Below are positions 18,454 to 27,218 of a DNA stretch of 64,000 bases, in pieces. Under the pieces are notes generated by a model. That model saw only the letters and a list, made by a program, of their open reading frames with translations, ran no database searches and had not been told where the DNA came from. The stretch's first letter is position 1. The number at the start of each line of letters is the position of its first letter. The position numbers were made by a program, and so were the translations under genes. Origin of the DNA: Cerasibacillus sp036516575 (GTDB lineage Bacteria > Bacillota > Bacilli > Bacillales > Amphibacillaceae); assembly GCF_036516575.1 (NCBI RefSeq), contig NZ_DATBTY010000060.1, positions 1 to 64,000 on the forward strand. Direction: 5' to 3'.

Positions 18454-19315
18454 TCAAGCTACAAATCTGCGTCAACAATTAGATTCAGTAAAACAACATC
18501 CCTTAGCGAAGACAATCGCCTTTGTTAGTGGCAAAGGTGGTGTTGGTAAATCAAATATCGCACTTAATTTCGCTATAGAATTACAGAAAAGACATAAAAG
18601 CGTTCTATTAATAGATTTAGATATTGGGATGGGTAATATAGAAGTTATGTTAGGGTTACAAGCTCAGTATTCAATCGTTGATCTATTAGAGTCGCATTAT
18701 CGGCTTCAAGATATTATACAGAACGGACCGAACGGGTTATCATTTATTGCTGGTGGTTCAGGTCTTCTAGACATTTTTTCTATGAATGAACAAGACTTCT
18801 CTTTCTTTTATGAAGAATATAGTCAAGCGGTCAGACAGTTCGATTATATTTTATTTGATATGGGTGCAGGTATTAATGAATGGAGTGTGTCTTTTATTCT
18901 AGCTGCTGATGAATGTGTTGTTGTCACAACACCTGAGCCGACTGCGATAACAGATGCTTACAGCATGATTAAACATTTACTCCAACGTAATGAGAAGTTA
19001 CCAATGTCGATCATCATGAATCGAGTGTCTGAAGTGAGGAAAGGTGAAAAAACTGCCCAACAATTTCAACACATCGTTGAGAAGTTTTTGAACTATAACA
19101 TTGTGATAAGGGGTGTCATTCCATATGATACACAAGTTACAAAAGCCGTTATTAAACAAACACCATATCTTCTATTAAATGAACGATCTCGAGCATCTCA
19201 AGCAATTAAACGCCTTGTCGACCTTTATACATCAACAAGTGACTCGGTAGAACAAACGGCAAATAATCCGTTATCGTTTATTGATAAACTTAAAACGTTT
19301 CTAAGAAAGAGGTAA
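18446..19315 (+). CDS. flhG: MinD-like ATPase FlhG
   Basis: FlhG (YlxH, FleN) is a MinD-type ATPase that stimulates FlhF GTP hydrolysis and helps load FliM-FliY into the C-ring. The 289-residue product has the deviant Walker A GKGGVGKS at residues 29-36, the DLDIGMGN motif and a DMGAGI Walker-like block. A Gln/Arg-rich N-terminal stretch (NLRQQLDSV) contains the FlhF-activating residues. A short C-terminal amphipathic tail ends LKTFLRKR. Confidence 0.95.
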   Translation: MHDQATNLRQQLDSVKQHPLAKTIAFVSGKGGVGKSNIALNFAIELQKRHKSVLLIDLDIGMGNIEVMLGLQAQYSIVDLLESHYRLQDIIQNGPNGLSFIAGGSGLLDIFSMNEQDFSFFYEEYSQAVRQFDYILFDMGAGINEWSVSFILAADECVVVTTPEPTAITDAYSMIKHLLQRNEKLPMSIIMNRVSEVRKGEKTAQQFQHIVEKFLNYNIVIRGVIPYDTQVTKAVIKQTPYLLLNERSRASQAIKRLVDLYTSTSDSVEQTANNPLSFIDKLKTFLRKR

Positions 19316-19320
19316 CCTGT

Positions 19321-20379
19321 ATGTCGTCCATTAAAATCGTCGTTATTATTCATTCTCCAGAAGTTTTACAAATGGTTTTAAAATCTCTTTCGGAACGACA
19401 AGTTGAAGTCGTCGCAGTCGCTACAAATGGTGTTGAAGGATTTAATAAAGTGATTAAATATTCACCTGATATTGTTTTACTCGATTTAGAAATACCGGCT
19501 ATGGATGGTGCACGCGTATTGAAAAATATGTTAGCTAAAAAATCCTTACCCGTTATTGTATTTGGTAGTGATACACCAAACGGCCGCTCAGCTATTAAAC
19601 AGGCTTTAAAGACAGGTGCTATGGACTTTATCAAAAAACCTCGGGGAGAACTCGATGATGCAACATTTGATTGCTTGCAAACGGAATTAATCAATAAGAT
19701 TACGACAAGTACAGAGCTACTACCAACAGAGGAACAAATCGCTAAAATCTCAGATCTTTCGCCTATCATGACGATGGAGAAAAATCGCTATCAATCACTT
19801 ATTGTGATTGGTACATCGACTGGGGGACCGCGAGCACTACAAACCGTTTTAACGAATTTACCAGACGATTTTAATACACCGATATTAATTGTCCAGCATA
19901 TGCCCCCAGGTTTTACTAAATCCTTAGCAGAACGTCTTAATCACCTATCTCCTGTTCATGTAAAAGAAGCGGAAGATGGTGAGAGGATTAAAGAAAAAAC
20001 GGCATATATTGCCCCCGGTGGAAAACATATGACAATTAAACAAATCGCTACAAAACAAGTCATACAGCTAAGTATTGAACCAAATGATCATATTCATCGT
20101 CCATCAGTCGATGTCCTATTTCGTTCCTTAGCACATATTGACCAAGTAAATAAAATTGCTGTCATTTTAACTGGAATGGGTAAGGACGGAAAGGAAGGAA
20201 TTATTCAGTTGAAAAAACACGATTCCCAATCAATAATTATTAGTCAATCGAAGGATAGTTCAATTGTGTATGGAATGCCAAAAGCAGCCGTTGAAACAAA
20301 TCTTGTTGATTATACAATACCACTTGGTCAAGTTAGTCATACGCTCGTTCAGTTAGTAAAAAAACTTGGAGGGAATTAA
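19321..20379 (+). CDS. cheB: Chemotaxis methylesterase CheB with altered receiver domain
   Basis: CheB removes methyl groups from (or deamidates) chemoreceptors to reset adaptation. The 352-residue product has a receiver domain (about 1-120) and a methylesterase domain (about 158-350). The esterase triad appears intact: S166 in GTSTGGP, H193 in VQHMPPG and D289 in GMGKDG. In the receiver D55 and K105 are kept, but the acidic pair expected near residues 9-11 reads KIVVIIHSPEV, so the two Asp residues that bind magnesium are Ile and His. Phosphorylation by CheA should therefore be impaired. No frameshift is visible. Confidence 0.93.
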   Translation: MSSIKIVVIIHSPEVLQMVLKSLSERQVEVVAVATNGVEGFNKVIKYSPDIVLLDLEIPAMDGARVLKNMLAKKSLPVIVFGSDTPNGRSAIKQALKTGAMDFIKKPRGELDDATFDCLQTELINKITTSTELLPTEEQIAKISDLSPIMTMEKNRYQSLIVIGTSTGGPRALQTVLTNLPDDFNTPILIVQHMPPGFTKSLAERLNHLSPVHVKEAEDGERIKEKTAYIAPGGKHMTIKQIATKQVIQLSIEPNDHIHRPSVDVLFRSLAHIDQVNKIAVILTGMGKDGKEGIIQLKKHDSQSIIISQSKDSSIVYGMPKAAVETNLVDYTIPLGQVSHTLVQLVKKLGGN

Positions 20380-20380
20380 G

Positions 20381-22408
20381 ATGGATACAACCCAATACTT
20401 AAGTATATTTATTGATGAAAGTACGGAGCATCTTAATACGATGTCTGATTATATGTTAGAGTTAGAGAAAAACCCATCGGACAAATCCATCATTGAAGAA
20501 ATCTTCCGAGCTGCTCATACTTTAAAAGGGATGTCAGCCACAATGGGATATAACGATATGGCGGACTTAACTCATAAACTTGAAAATGTTTTTGACGCCA
20601 TTCGCTATGATAAACTAAATGTTCAAGTTGACATGATGGACGTATTATTTGAGGTGCATGAACAATTATTAGCAATGGTTGAAGATATTGCAAATGGTGG
20701 TACTGGTGAACAAGATATTTCTGATTTAGTAACTAAATTAGAACAACTGGAAAAAGGAGAACAACCTGGTCCTATCTCAGAATCACCTACTAAGGAAGAT
20801 ATTCATCAGGAAACCTCGTATGAACAAGCAATAACTGATTTAGATGAATTCGAATTATCAATTCTCAATGAATCTTCTGAGCGCGGATTTAGTAATTACG
20901 AAATTACTGTTCAACTAAGTGAAGACTGTTTACTAAAAGCAGCGAGAACATTTATGGTTTTTGAAGTACTTGAGAAACATGGTGAAGTCATTAAGGCAGA
21001 CCCACCTGTGAATGATTTAGAAGAAGAGAATTTTGATTTTCGGTTTAAAGTGTTATTTATAACTAAACATCCAGAGGACGAATTGAAAAAGAAATTAAAG
21101 AAAATTTCCGAAGTAAACGACGTCATCATAAGTTCATTTTCTATTAATGCGTATAAAAAAGAAAAAGAAAAACAACTAGAAACGAATCAAAAGGACATCA
21201 AGAAAAAGAAAAAAGCAAAAGAAAAATCGCCATCTTCTCCTGCAGGACGTCAGGTTTCGAAAACGATTCGTGTTAATATTGAACGGCTCGATATTCTCAT
21301 GAATTTATTTGAAGAGCTTGTTATTGACCGAGGGCGCTTAGAGCAGATTGCTAGTGAGTTAAATCATCAAGAGTTACAAGAAACCGTAGAGCGTATGACA
21401 AGAGTGTCAGGTGATTTGCAAAATATTATTTTAACGATGCGAATGGTTCCTGTTGAACAAGTATTTAGTCGTTTTCCAAGAATGATTCGCAAATTAAGTC
21501 GCGAAATGAATAAAGATATTGCTATTAAAATTATTGGAGCAGAAACAGAGCTAGATCGAACTGTTATCGATGAGATAGGTGATCCACTTGTCCATCTATT
21601 ACGGAATGCCGTTGACCACGGAATAGAAAAGCCAGAAGAACGCAGAAGAAAAGGTAAACCCGAACAAGGAACAATTGAGTTAAAGGCATACCATAGTGGA
21701 AACCATGTTTTTATTGAAATTACAGATGATGGCGCGGGTATTAATAGAGAAAAAGTGCTAAAGAAAGCAATAGAAAATGGCGTTATCCATGAAAGTCAAG
21801 CTGATACGCTGAAAGATCAAGAAGTATATGAATTAATTTTAGCGAGTGGCTTTTCAACGGCTGAAGTTGTATCGGATGTTTCTGGGCGTGGTGTCGGCTT
21901 AGATGTTGTACGTACAAAAATAGAATCTTTAGGTGGTCGTGTCTCGATTGACTCTGAATATGATAAGGGTTCTGTATTCTCGATTCAACTCCCATTAACC
22001 TTATCAATCATGTCAGTACTCTTAGTAGAAATTGAAAAAGAAAAGTATGCAATTCCATTATCGTCCATTATTGAAACAGCGATTATTGAGAAAAAGCAAA
22101 TTTTATCTGCTCATCATAAGAAAGTTATCGATTTTCGTGGAAATGTTGTCCCACTGGTGTTTTTAAAAGACATTTTTGATGTACCACAACAATCTAATCA
22201 TGAAGAAGATGAGTACGAATCCATTGTTATTGTTAAAAAAGGTGAAAAAATGGCTGCTCTTGTTGTTGATTCATTTATTGGGCAGCAAGAGGTCGTATTA
22301 AAATCACTAGGCAAATATTTACAAGATGTCTTTGCTATTTCAGGGGCAACCATATTAGGTGATGGTCAAGTAGCACTCATAATTGATACAAATGCTCTTG
22401 TAAAATAA
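20381..22408 (+). CDS. cheA: Chemotaxis histidine kinase CheA
   Basis: CheA is the kinase of the receptor arrays and phosphorylates CheY and CheB. The 675-residue product has all five domains: P1 with the phosphorylated H46 in AAHTLKGMS, P2 (about 160-255), a Lys-rich linker, P3 dimerisation, P4 ATPase with HLLRNAVDHGIE, DDGAGIN and GRGVGLDVV, and a P5 CheW-like end. The ATG at 20381 follows GGAGGGAATTAAG; the upstream in-frame start at 20366 lies within the ribosome-binding region and is rejected. Confidence 0.97.
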   Translation: MDTTQYLSIFIDESTEHLNTMSDYMLELEKNPSDKSIIEEIFRAAHTLKGMSATMGYNDMADLTHKLENVFDAIRYDKLNVQVDMMDVLFEVHEQLLAMVEDIANGGTGEQDISDLVTKLEQLEKGEQPGPISESPTKEDIHQETSYEQAITDLDEFELSILNESSERGFSNYEITVQLSEDCLLKAARTFMVFEVLEKHGEVIKADPPVNDLEEENFDFRFKVLFITKHPEDELKKKLKKISEVNDVIISSFSINAYKKEKEKQLETNQKDIKKKKKAKEKSPSSPAGRQVSKTIRVNIERLDILMNLFEELVIDRGRLEQIASELNHQELQETVERMTRVSGDLQNIILTMRMVPVEQVFSRFPRMIRKLSREMNKDIAIKIIGAETELDRTVIDEIGDPLVHLLRNAVDHGIEKPEERRRKGKPEQGTIELKAYHSGNHVFIEITDDGAGINREKVLKKAIENGVIHESQADTLKDQEVYELILASGFSTAEVVSDVSGRGVGLDVVRTKIESLGGRVSIDSEYDKGSVFSIQLPLTLSIMSVLLVEIEKEKYAIPLSSIIETAIIEKKQILSAHHKKVIDFRGNVVPLVFLKDIFDVPQQSNHEEDEYESIVIVKKGEKMAALVVDSFIGQQEVVLKSLGKYLQDVFAISGATILGDGQVALIIDTNALVK

Positions 22409-22437
22409 ATAAATAATGATGAAGGGAGATTGTCTTG

Positions 22438-22917
22438 ATGGAACATACAGAATCTGAGGATAAAAAAGTTATCGTTTTTCAGTTAGGTGAAGAAGAATAT
22501 GTGATTCCGGTACGCCACGTCGGTGGAATTGAACGATTACATTCAATTACTAGAGTTCCAGGAACTGCTAACTATATTAAAGGTGTTATTAATCTACGTG
22601 GAGTTGTTACACCGATTATTGATCTAAGGACGCGCTTCGGTATGGAATCTAAACCGTATAATGAAGCTACTAGAATCATTATCGTCCATGTGAATGAGAT
22701 AGAAGTTGGCTTTATTGTTGATGGCGCAAATGATGTGATTGATTTACCAGATGAAGCGATCGAACCTTCACCAGACGTTATTGGAACAGAAGTATATGAT
22801 TATATTCGTGGTGTTGCCAATATGAACGAACGATTACTCATCTTATTAGACCTTGAACAAGTATTAACACAACAAGATGTCGAACAGGCCCAACAATTAT
22901 CTCAGATGGAAGGTTAG
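22438..22917 (+). CDS. cheW: Chemotaxis coupling protein CheW
   Basis: CheW links CheA to chemoreceptors. The 159-residue product has the double beta-barrel CheW fold, with VIVFQLGEEEYVIPV, IKGVINLRGVVTPIIDLR and the closing NMNERLLILLDLEQVL. ATG at 22438 is used; a TTG directly before it at 22435 is possible. AGGGAG lies about 9 bases upstream. Downstream cheC begins 4 bases after the stop. Confidence 0.96.
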   Translation: MEHTESEDKKVIVFQLGEEEYVIPVRHVGGIERLHSITRVPGTANYIKGVINLRGVVTPIIDLRTRFGMESKPYNEATRIIIVHVNEIEVGFIVDGANDVIDLPDEAIEPSPDVIGTEVYDYIRGVANMNERLLILLDLEQVLTQQDVEQAQQLSQMEG

Positions 22918-22921
22918 AAAA

Positions 22922-23557
22922 ATGGATATGTTCTTAACTTCGATTCAAAAGGACGTGCTACGTGAAATCGGTAATATTGGTGCAGGTAATGCTGCCACGT
23001 CTTTATCACAACTATTGCAGAAGAAAATAGATATGGAAGTGCCGTCAATACGGATTGTTGCTCTTAATGAACTGATTGAACAAATTGGTGGACCTGAGCA
23101 AATCATTGCAGCTACCGTCTTTCGTGTTGAAGGAGACGCACCAGGAACGGTCTATTTTATCATGTCAATAACAGAAGCGGAAAATCTCGTCCATGAATTA
23201 TTACATGATAATATATCGATTTTTGACTCTGAAACAATGAAGCAAAACGAGATGGCAACCTCGGTCCTAAAGGAAATCGGAAATATATTAACTGGCGCGT
23301 ATCTTTCTGCGTTATCTGATTTTACAAGGCTTGATATGCGTCCATCAATTCCTTATCTAGGCATTGATATGGCAGGTGCGGTTATTGTTGATGGTTTATT
23401 AGAATTATCCGAAGTTGTTGATTATGCATTGATTATTGACACGAAGATAAGTAGTAATGACCCGACAAATGGAATAAATGGACAATTTTTCTATATTCCG
23501 GATGCTGATTCCTTTAATAAGTTATTTTCTTCATTGGGGATTAATGGGCATGAATAA
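22922..23557 (+). CDS. cheC: CheY-P phosphatase CheC
   Basis: CheC dephosphorylates CheY-P and, bound to CheD, takes part in Bacillus-type adaptation. The 211-residue product has both phosphatase centres with the paired Glu and Asn: REIGNIGAGNA near residue 15 and KEIGNILTGAY near residue 118. ATG at 22922 is chosen over the in-frame upstream start, which would run back into cheW. It overlaps cheD by 8 bases. Confidence 0.95.
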   Translation: MDMFLTSIQKDVLREIGNIGAGNAATSLSQLLQKKIDMEVPSIRIVALNELIEQIGGPEQIIAATVFRVEGDAPGTVYFIMSITEAENLVHELLHDNISIFDSETMKQNEMATSVLKEIGNILTGAYLSALSDFTRLDMRPSIPYLGIDMAGAVIVDGLLELSEVVDYALIIDTKISSNDPTNGINGQFFYIPDADSFNKLFSSLGINGHE

Positions 23558-24047
23558 ACATGATCAAATCATTAAAGTCGGAATAGCTGATTTAAATATC
23601 GCCAAAGCTCCAGACAAAATTCGCACCTCTGGATTAGGCTCATGTGTAGGTGTCATTATTTACGATGAAAAGATGAAACTAGGTGGACTTGCCCATATCA
23701 TGCTACCAGACTCACAACAAGCGAAATTAACGAATAAAAACAATTACAAATATGCCGATACAGCCATTCAAATATTAGTTAAGAAAATGCTTCGACATGG
23801 AGCTAGACAGTTTGCATTACAAGCTAAACTTGCTGGTGGGGCCCAAATGTTTAAGTTTGCTAATGGCAATGACATGATGCGAATTGGACCACGGAATATT
23901 GCAGCCGTTAAAAAAATACTAGCCCAGTACCGCATACCGATTATTGCTGCAGATGTTGGTGGTAGTAGTGGTAGAACAATCGAATTTGATCCAGCAACGA
24001 ATCGATTAAAAATACGAACGGTTAATAAAGGTGAAACTTTTATATGA
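23550..24047 (+). CDS. cheD: Chemoreceptor glutamine deamidase CheD
   Basis: CheD deamidates glutamines of chemoreceptors and binds CheC. The 165-residue product has the catalytic Cys32 in GLGSCVGV and His49 in GLAHIML, plus the conserved GGAQMF segment. The ATG at 23550 lies in the cheC end; an ATG two codons earlier (23544) is an equal alternative. Adjacent cheC and cheD suit the known CheC-CheD complex. Confidence 0.95.
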   Translation: MNKHDQIIKVGIADLNIAKAPDKIRTSGLGSCVGVIIYDEKMKLGGLAHIMLPDSQQAKLTNKNNYKYADTAIQILVKKMLRHGARQFALQAKLAGGAQMFKFANGNDMMRIGPRNIAAVKKILAQYRIPIIAADVGGSSGRTIEFDPATNRLKIRTVNKGETFI

Positions 24048-24077
24048 GTTCTATTAATAGAGAGGAGTATCATTATC

Positions 24078-24857
24078 GTGTCATTAAATCTATCTTCTCT
24101 AGAGGAAAAACTATGGGACAATTGGACAACAGATAAAGGAAGTGATGCGGCAAATCAATTAATAGATAATTATATGTATCTCGTGCATTTTCATGTTGAA
24201 AGAATTGCGACACATCTACCACCAAATGTTATAAAGGATGACTTAATCAGCTTTGGGATGGTAGGGTTGTATGATGCTATCAAAAAATTTGAACGTAAAC
24301 GTGGATTAAAATTCGATACATATGCTTCATTCCGGGTTAGAGGCGCCATTATTGACGGGTTGCGAAAAGAAGACTGGGTACCCCGATCCATGCGAGAAAA
24401 AATGAAAAAAGTTGAAGAAGCTTCACGTCTACTTGAACAGAAATTTCAAAGACAACCAACAGCTAAAGAAATAGCTAAAGAGGTCAATATGACGATTAAT
24501 GAAGTTGAAACTGTCATGCGAGATACGCTCTTTTCTAATATTATGTCTATTGATGAACAGCTGAATGAGCATTATTCGGATCAAAAAGAAGGGATTGGAA
24601 ATGCCATACCTGACCCTATGGTTGTCCAACCTGAAGAACAACTCATACAGCATGAGTTACTCGATGAACTCGAAGATGCTTTAAAAACATTAAATAAAAA
24701 TGAGCAATTAATTATTAATCTATTTTACCATGAAGAATTGACTTTTACTGAAATAGGTAAAATACTAGAATTAACGACATCACGAATTTCTCAAATTCAT
24801 AAAAAGGCTATTTTCAAATTAAATAAAACCCTCTTAAAATTAATTGAACACGGATAA
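24078..24857 (+). CDS. sigD: RNA polymerase sigma factor SigD (FliA/WhiG family)
   Basis: SigD directs transcription of filament, motor, chemoreceptor and autolysin genes after hook completion. The 259-residue product has region 2 with FERKRGLKFDTYASFRVRGA (about 73-92), DGLRKEDWVPRSMR, region 3 and a region 4 helix-turn-helix ELTFTEIGKILELTTSRISQ near the end. GTG at 24078 has GAGAGGAG about 10 bases upstream. Position near the operon's 3' end matches B. subtilis, where distance from the promoter controls its level. Confidence 0.96.
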   Translation: MSLNLSSLEEKLWDNWTTDKGSDAANQLIDNYMYLVHFHVERIATHLPPNVIKDDLISFGMVGLYDAIKKFERKRGLKFDTYASFRVRGAIIDGLRKEDWVPRSMREKMKKVEEASRLLEQKFQRQPTAKEIAKEVNMTINEVETVMRDTLFSNIMSIDEQLNEHYSDQKEGIGNAIPDPMVVQPEEQLIQHELLDELEDALKTLNKNEQLIINLFYHEELTFTEIGKILELTTSRISQIHKKAIFKLNKTLLKLIEHG

Positions 24858-24885
24858 CAAAATGATAATAAAGGAGATAAAGGCT

Positions 24886-26256
24886 ATGGAGGACATGGGA
24901 TCTTATTTCTTTATTGAATATACACGTGACCGAATGCAAGCAGAACTCCATTGTAAACAAGACCTAACAAAACTCCCAGAAACAATAAAAGAAGAGGATT
25001 TATTGCGGTTTCTAAACAAGAATCAAATTAAACATGGTATTATTCGAAAACACACGAAACAATTTGAGGTAGATTTATCGACAATTACCTTTCCTATATT
25101 GATCGCAAAGGGAACGGACCCAAAACATGGAACAGATGGGACAATTACTTATACAGTTCAAACAACAGAGCAAGTAAAAGAACATGATGTTTGGAATTTT
25201 CGTGAAGTCATGCAGATTCCAATGGTTAACAAAGGTGACAAACTGGCTGTCATAGCATTACCTAAACAAGGTGAACAAGGAATAGATATATTCGGCAATC
25301 CAATCCCTGCCAAAAAAGGCAAACCTGTTTTATGCCGCGCCGGTAAAAACGTTATTTTTAATGAAGATGAATTAACTTTTTATGCAAGCGCTTCAGGACA
25401 AGTAAGTGTAGCTAATCACACCATTCACGTTCATGATGTTTATGAAGTGCATGAATCATTGTCAATGAAAATAGGTAATCTTAATTTTAATGGTTCAGTT
25501 ATCATTCATGGTGATGTCCCATCGGGCTATTCAGTCAAGGCGGATGGCGATATTAAAATTTACGGAATGGTAGAAGCGGCAGAAGTTGTTAGCGGGGGAT
25601 CTGTTTATATATCAGAAGGAATGGCTGGTTTGAAAACTGGAAAAATAGATGCAGCTGTCGATGTTCATATTGGATATGTTAATCAAGGCAACATTAGATG
25701 TGGGCGCAATTTATTCGTTGAAAATTCTATTTTGCATAGTGATTGTAAGGCAAAAAATACAATTTATTGCCAACGTGGGAATATCATTGGTGGGCAAGTA
25801 AATGCGGAAGAGAAAATTGAAGTAAATGACCTGGGAAACCGAATGAATACACAGACTGAAATATATTTAGGAAATCAAAATACGTCGGATCAGAGTTTAA
25901 AGACTTTATTGTCAGAGCGAAAGCAAGCCGAAGCAACTGTAAAGCAATTAGAAATGATTGGTCAGAAAATTATTCGCTCGAAAGACCAGATGAATCCCGA
26001 GCAATTAAAATTGATGTTAAGTAGGCAACAACATTCGCTTAAAAAGACAAAACAACAGATTGATGATATCAATCAGCAAATTGTAGAACAAGCACAACTA
26101 GTGGATGAAACAATTGATAGAGAAATCATTGTAAGAAATAATCTCTATGCTAATACAATTCTAATCTATGGAAAGTATAGACATACTGTTGATAAAGATC
26201 AACAACATATGAAAATCACTTGGAATAATAATGAGTTTAATTTTCAACCTTTATAA
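24886..26256 (+). CDS. FapA-type DUF342 protein
   Basis: This 456-residue product is a DUF342/FapA-family protein: an N-terminal domain, a right-handed beta-helix core with Gly/Asn/Val repeats and the typical MKIGNLNFNGSVIIHGDV start (about residues 186-203), and a C-terminal coiled coil (about 345-410). FapA in Vibrio affects flagellar placement; a similar role here is inferred from position after sigD. ATG at 24886 has AAGGAG 9 bases upstream, so in-frame starts at 24844 and 24862 are rejected. B. subtilis has no equivalent in this slot. Confidence 0.8.
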   Translation: MEDMGSYFFIEYTRDRMQAELHCKQDLTKLPETIKEEDLLRFLNKNQIKHGIIRKHTKQFEVDLSTITFPILIAKGTDPKHGTDGTITYTVQTTEQVKEHDVWNFREVMQIPMVNKGDKLAVIALPKQGEQGIDIFGNPIPAKKGKPVLCRAGKNVIFNEDELTFYASASGQVSVANHTIHVHDVYEVHESLSMKIGNLNFNGSVIIHGDVPSGYSVKADGDIKIYGMVEAAEVVSGGSVYISEGMAGLKTGKIDAAVDVHIGYVNQGNIRCGRNLFVENSILHSDCKAKNTIYCQRGNIIGGQVNAEEKIEVNDLGNRMNTQTEIYLGNQNTSDQSLKTLLSERKQAEATVKQLEMIGQKIIRSKDQMNPEQLKLMLSRQQHSLKKTKQQIDDINQQIVEQAQLVDETIDREIIVRNNLYANTILIYGKYRHTVDKDQQHMKITWNNNEFNFQPL

Positions 26257-26270
26257 AGGACGTGATTGAA

Positions 26271-26579
26271 ATGGGCTTAAAAGCAATTGAAATGCAAGTC
26301 GCTTTACCACGAACTCAAAATGCAGGTAAATCAGCAGATCATATGCAGAAGCAACATCAACAATTTCAAGACACGTTAGCGCAAAGTCAGCTTGAAAAAG
26401 AAAAGGTAAAACGTAAACAAGTTCAAACATATAGTGAAGTTCGTGATCCCGTCATAAAAGATGAAAACAAACAGAATCAAAAAGAACAGCTATTACCAAC
26501 AAAACAACAGAATAAACGACGTAAACAATCCCATGCCCAGCACCCCTATTTGGGAAACAGGATTGATTTAACGAAGTAA
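26271..26579 (+). CDS. Small Gln/Lys-rich protein of unknown function
   Basis: I do not recognise this 102-residue protein. It is hydrophilic, rich in Gln, Lys and Glu, has no membrane segment and is probably helical or disordered in residues 25-85. The conserved-looking end is HPYLGNRIDLTK. It lies 14 bases after the DUF342 gene and 10 before the swrB-like gene, and AAAGGA precedes the ATG by 10 bases, so it is very likely translated as part of the fla/che operon. A role in motility is only an inference from location. Confidence 0.65.
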   Translation: MGLKAIEMQVALPRTQNAGKSADHMQKQHQQFQDTLAQSQLEKEKVKRKQVQTYSEVRDPVIKDENKQNQKEQLLPTKQQNKRRKQSHAQHPYLGNRIDLTK

Positions 26580-26589
26580 GGAGAAGGCA

Positions 26590-27036
26590 ATGACTTTTTT
26601 TCTGTTAACAATTAGCTTTTTGTTACATGCGATTTCAATCTATTTAATCTATCATTTATATGTATTAAATAAACAAAATGAACACGAAAATCATACGGAA
26701 ATCATACGTATCTTTGACACATATCTCAAGGAAATAAAAGAAGAAAACAAACGACTATTATCATATAATAATAATGAAGACCGCATCCTTGAAAACGAAC
26801 CAGTTACCAATTCAAAGCCGAAGCATAAAGAACATCACCTGTTATATGATGAAACGGACTCAAACCATATTACTGATTTCTTAAAAGAAAAACCAAATGA
26901 TTCAATTGAAACATCCATACATGCTAAAGTGTTACAGCTCTATCAGAAAGGTTTGAGTGTTGAGGAAATTGCTAAACAATTAGATTGTGGTAAGACAGAA
27001 GCTGAATTAATAATAAAATTTTACGGATCAAGATAA
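26590..27036 (+). CDS. swrB: SwrB/YlxL-like protein with helix-turn-helix end
   Basis: SwrB (YlxL) in B. subtilis promotes assembly of the flagellar export apparatus and swarming, and is the last fla/che gene. The 148-residue product has one N-terminal membrane helix (residues 3-24) and a variable charged middle. A C-terminal helix-turn-helix-like block reads LYQKGLSVEEIAKQLDCGKT and ends IIKFYGSR, the same layout as SwrB. AAGGAG is 5 bases upstream of the ATG. Similarity outside the C-terminus is too low to be sure the function is the same. Confidence 0.75.
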   Translation: MTFFLLTISFLLHAISIYLIYHLYVLNKQNEHENHTEIIRIFDTYLKEIKEENKRLLSYNNNEDRILENEPVTNSKPKHKEHHLLYDETDSNHITDFLKEKPNDSIETSIHAKVLQLYQKGLSVEEIAKQLDCGKTEAELIIKFYGSR

Positions 27037-27044
27037 TATAATGC

Positions 27045-27073
27045 TTGCTTGACTGAAGTTGTTATGGTATAGT
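27045..27073 (+). promoter_or_regulatory. SigA-type promoter for rpsB
   Basis: TTGCTT (27045-27050), a 17-base spacer and TATAGT (27068-27073) lie just after the swrB-like gene. This would start a transcript with a leader of about 140 bases. No terminator separates it from the flagellar operon, so read-through from fla/che is also possible. Confidence 0.55.
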
Positions 27074-27079
27074 AATTTT

Positions 27080-27218
27080 TGGTGTAACATGATGTCTATT
27101 ATAAAGCATAGACATAGATAAATACACACGTTTATGGATTTGTTGCTAGGTGCCAGGTAACTGGTCGGTCTACAAACATGAAGTAAACGGAGGAATAAAA
27201 CCAATTAGGAGGATTATT
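27080..27218 (+). promoter_or_regulatory. Structured rpsB leader (possible S2 autoregulation)
   Basis: The untranslated leader holds a perfect 8-base stem ATGTCTAT/ATAGACAT (27092-27099 with 27108-27115) and a hairpin CCAG-GTAA-CTGG (27153-27164) closed by a GNRA tetraloop. The rpsB ribosome-binding site AGGAGG is near 27207. Ribosomal S2 leaders that bind S2 are known in bacteria; that this one does so is inferred only from position and structure. Confidence 0.45.
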
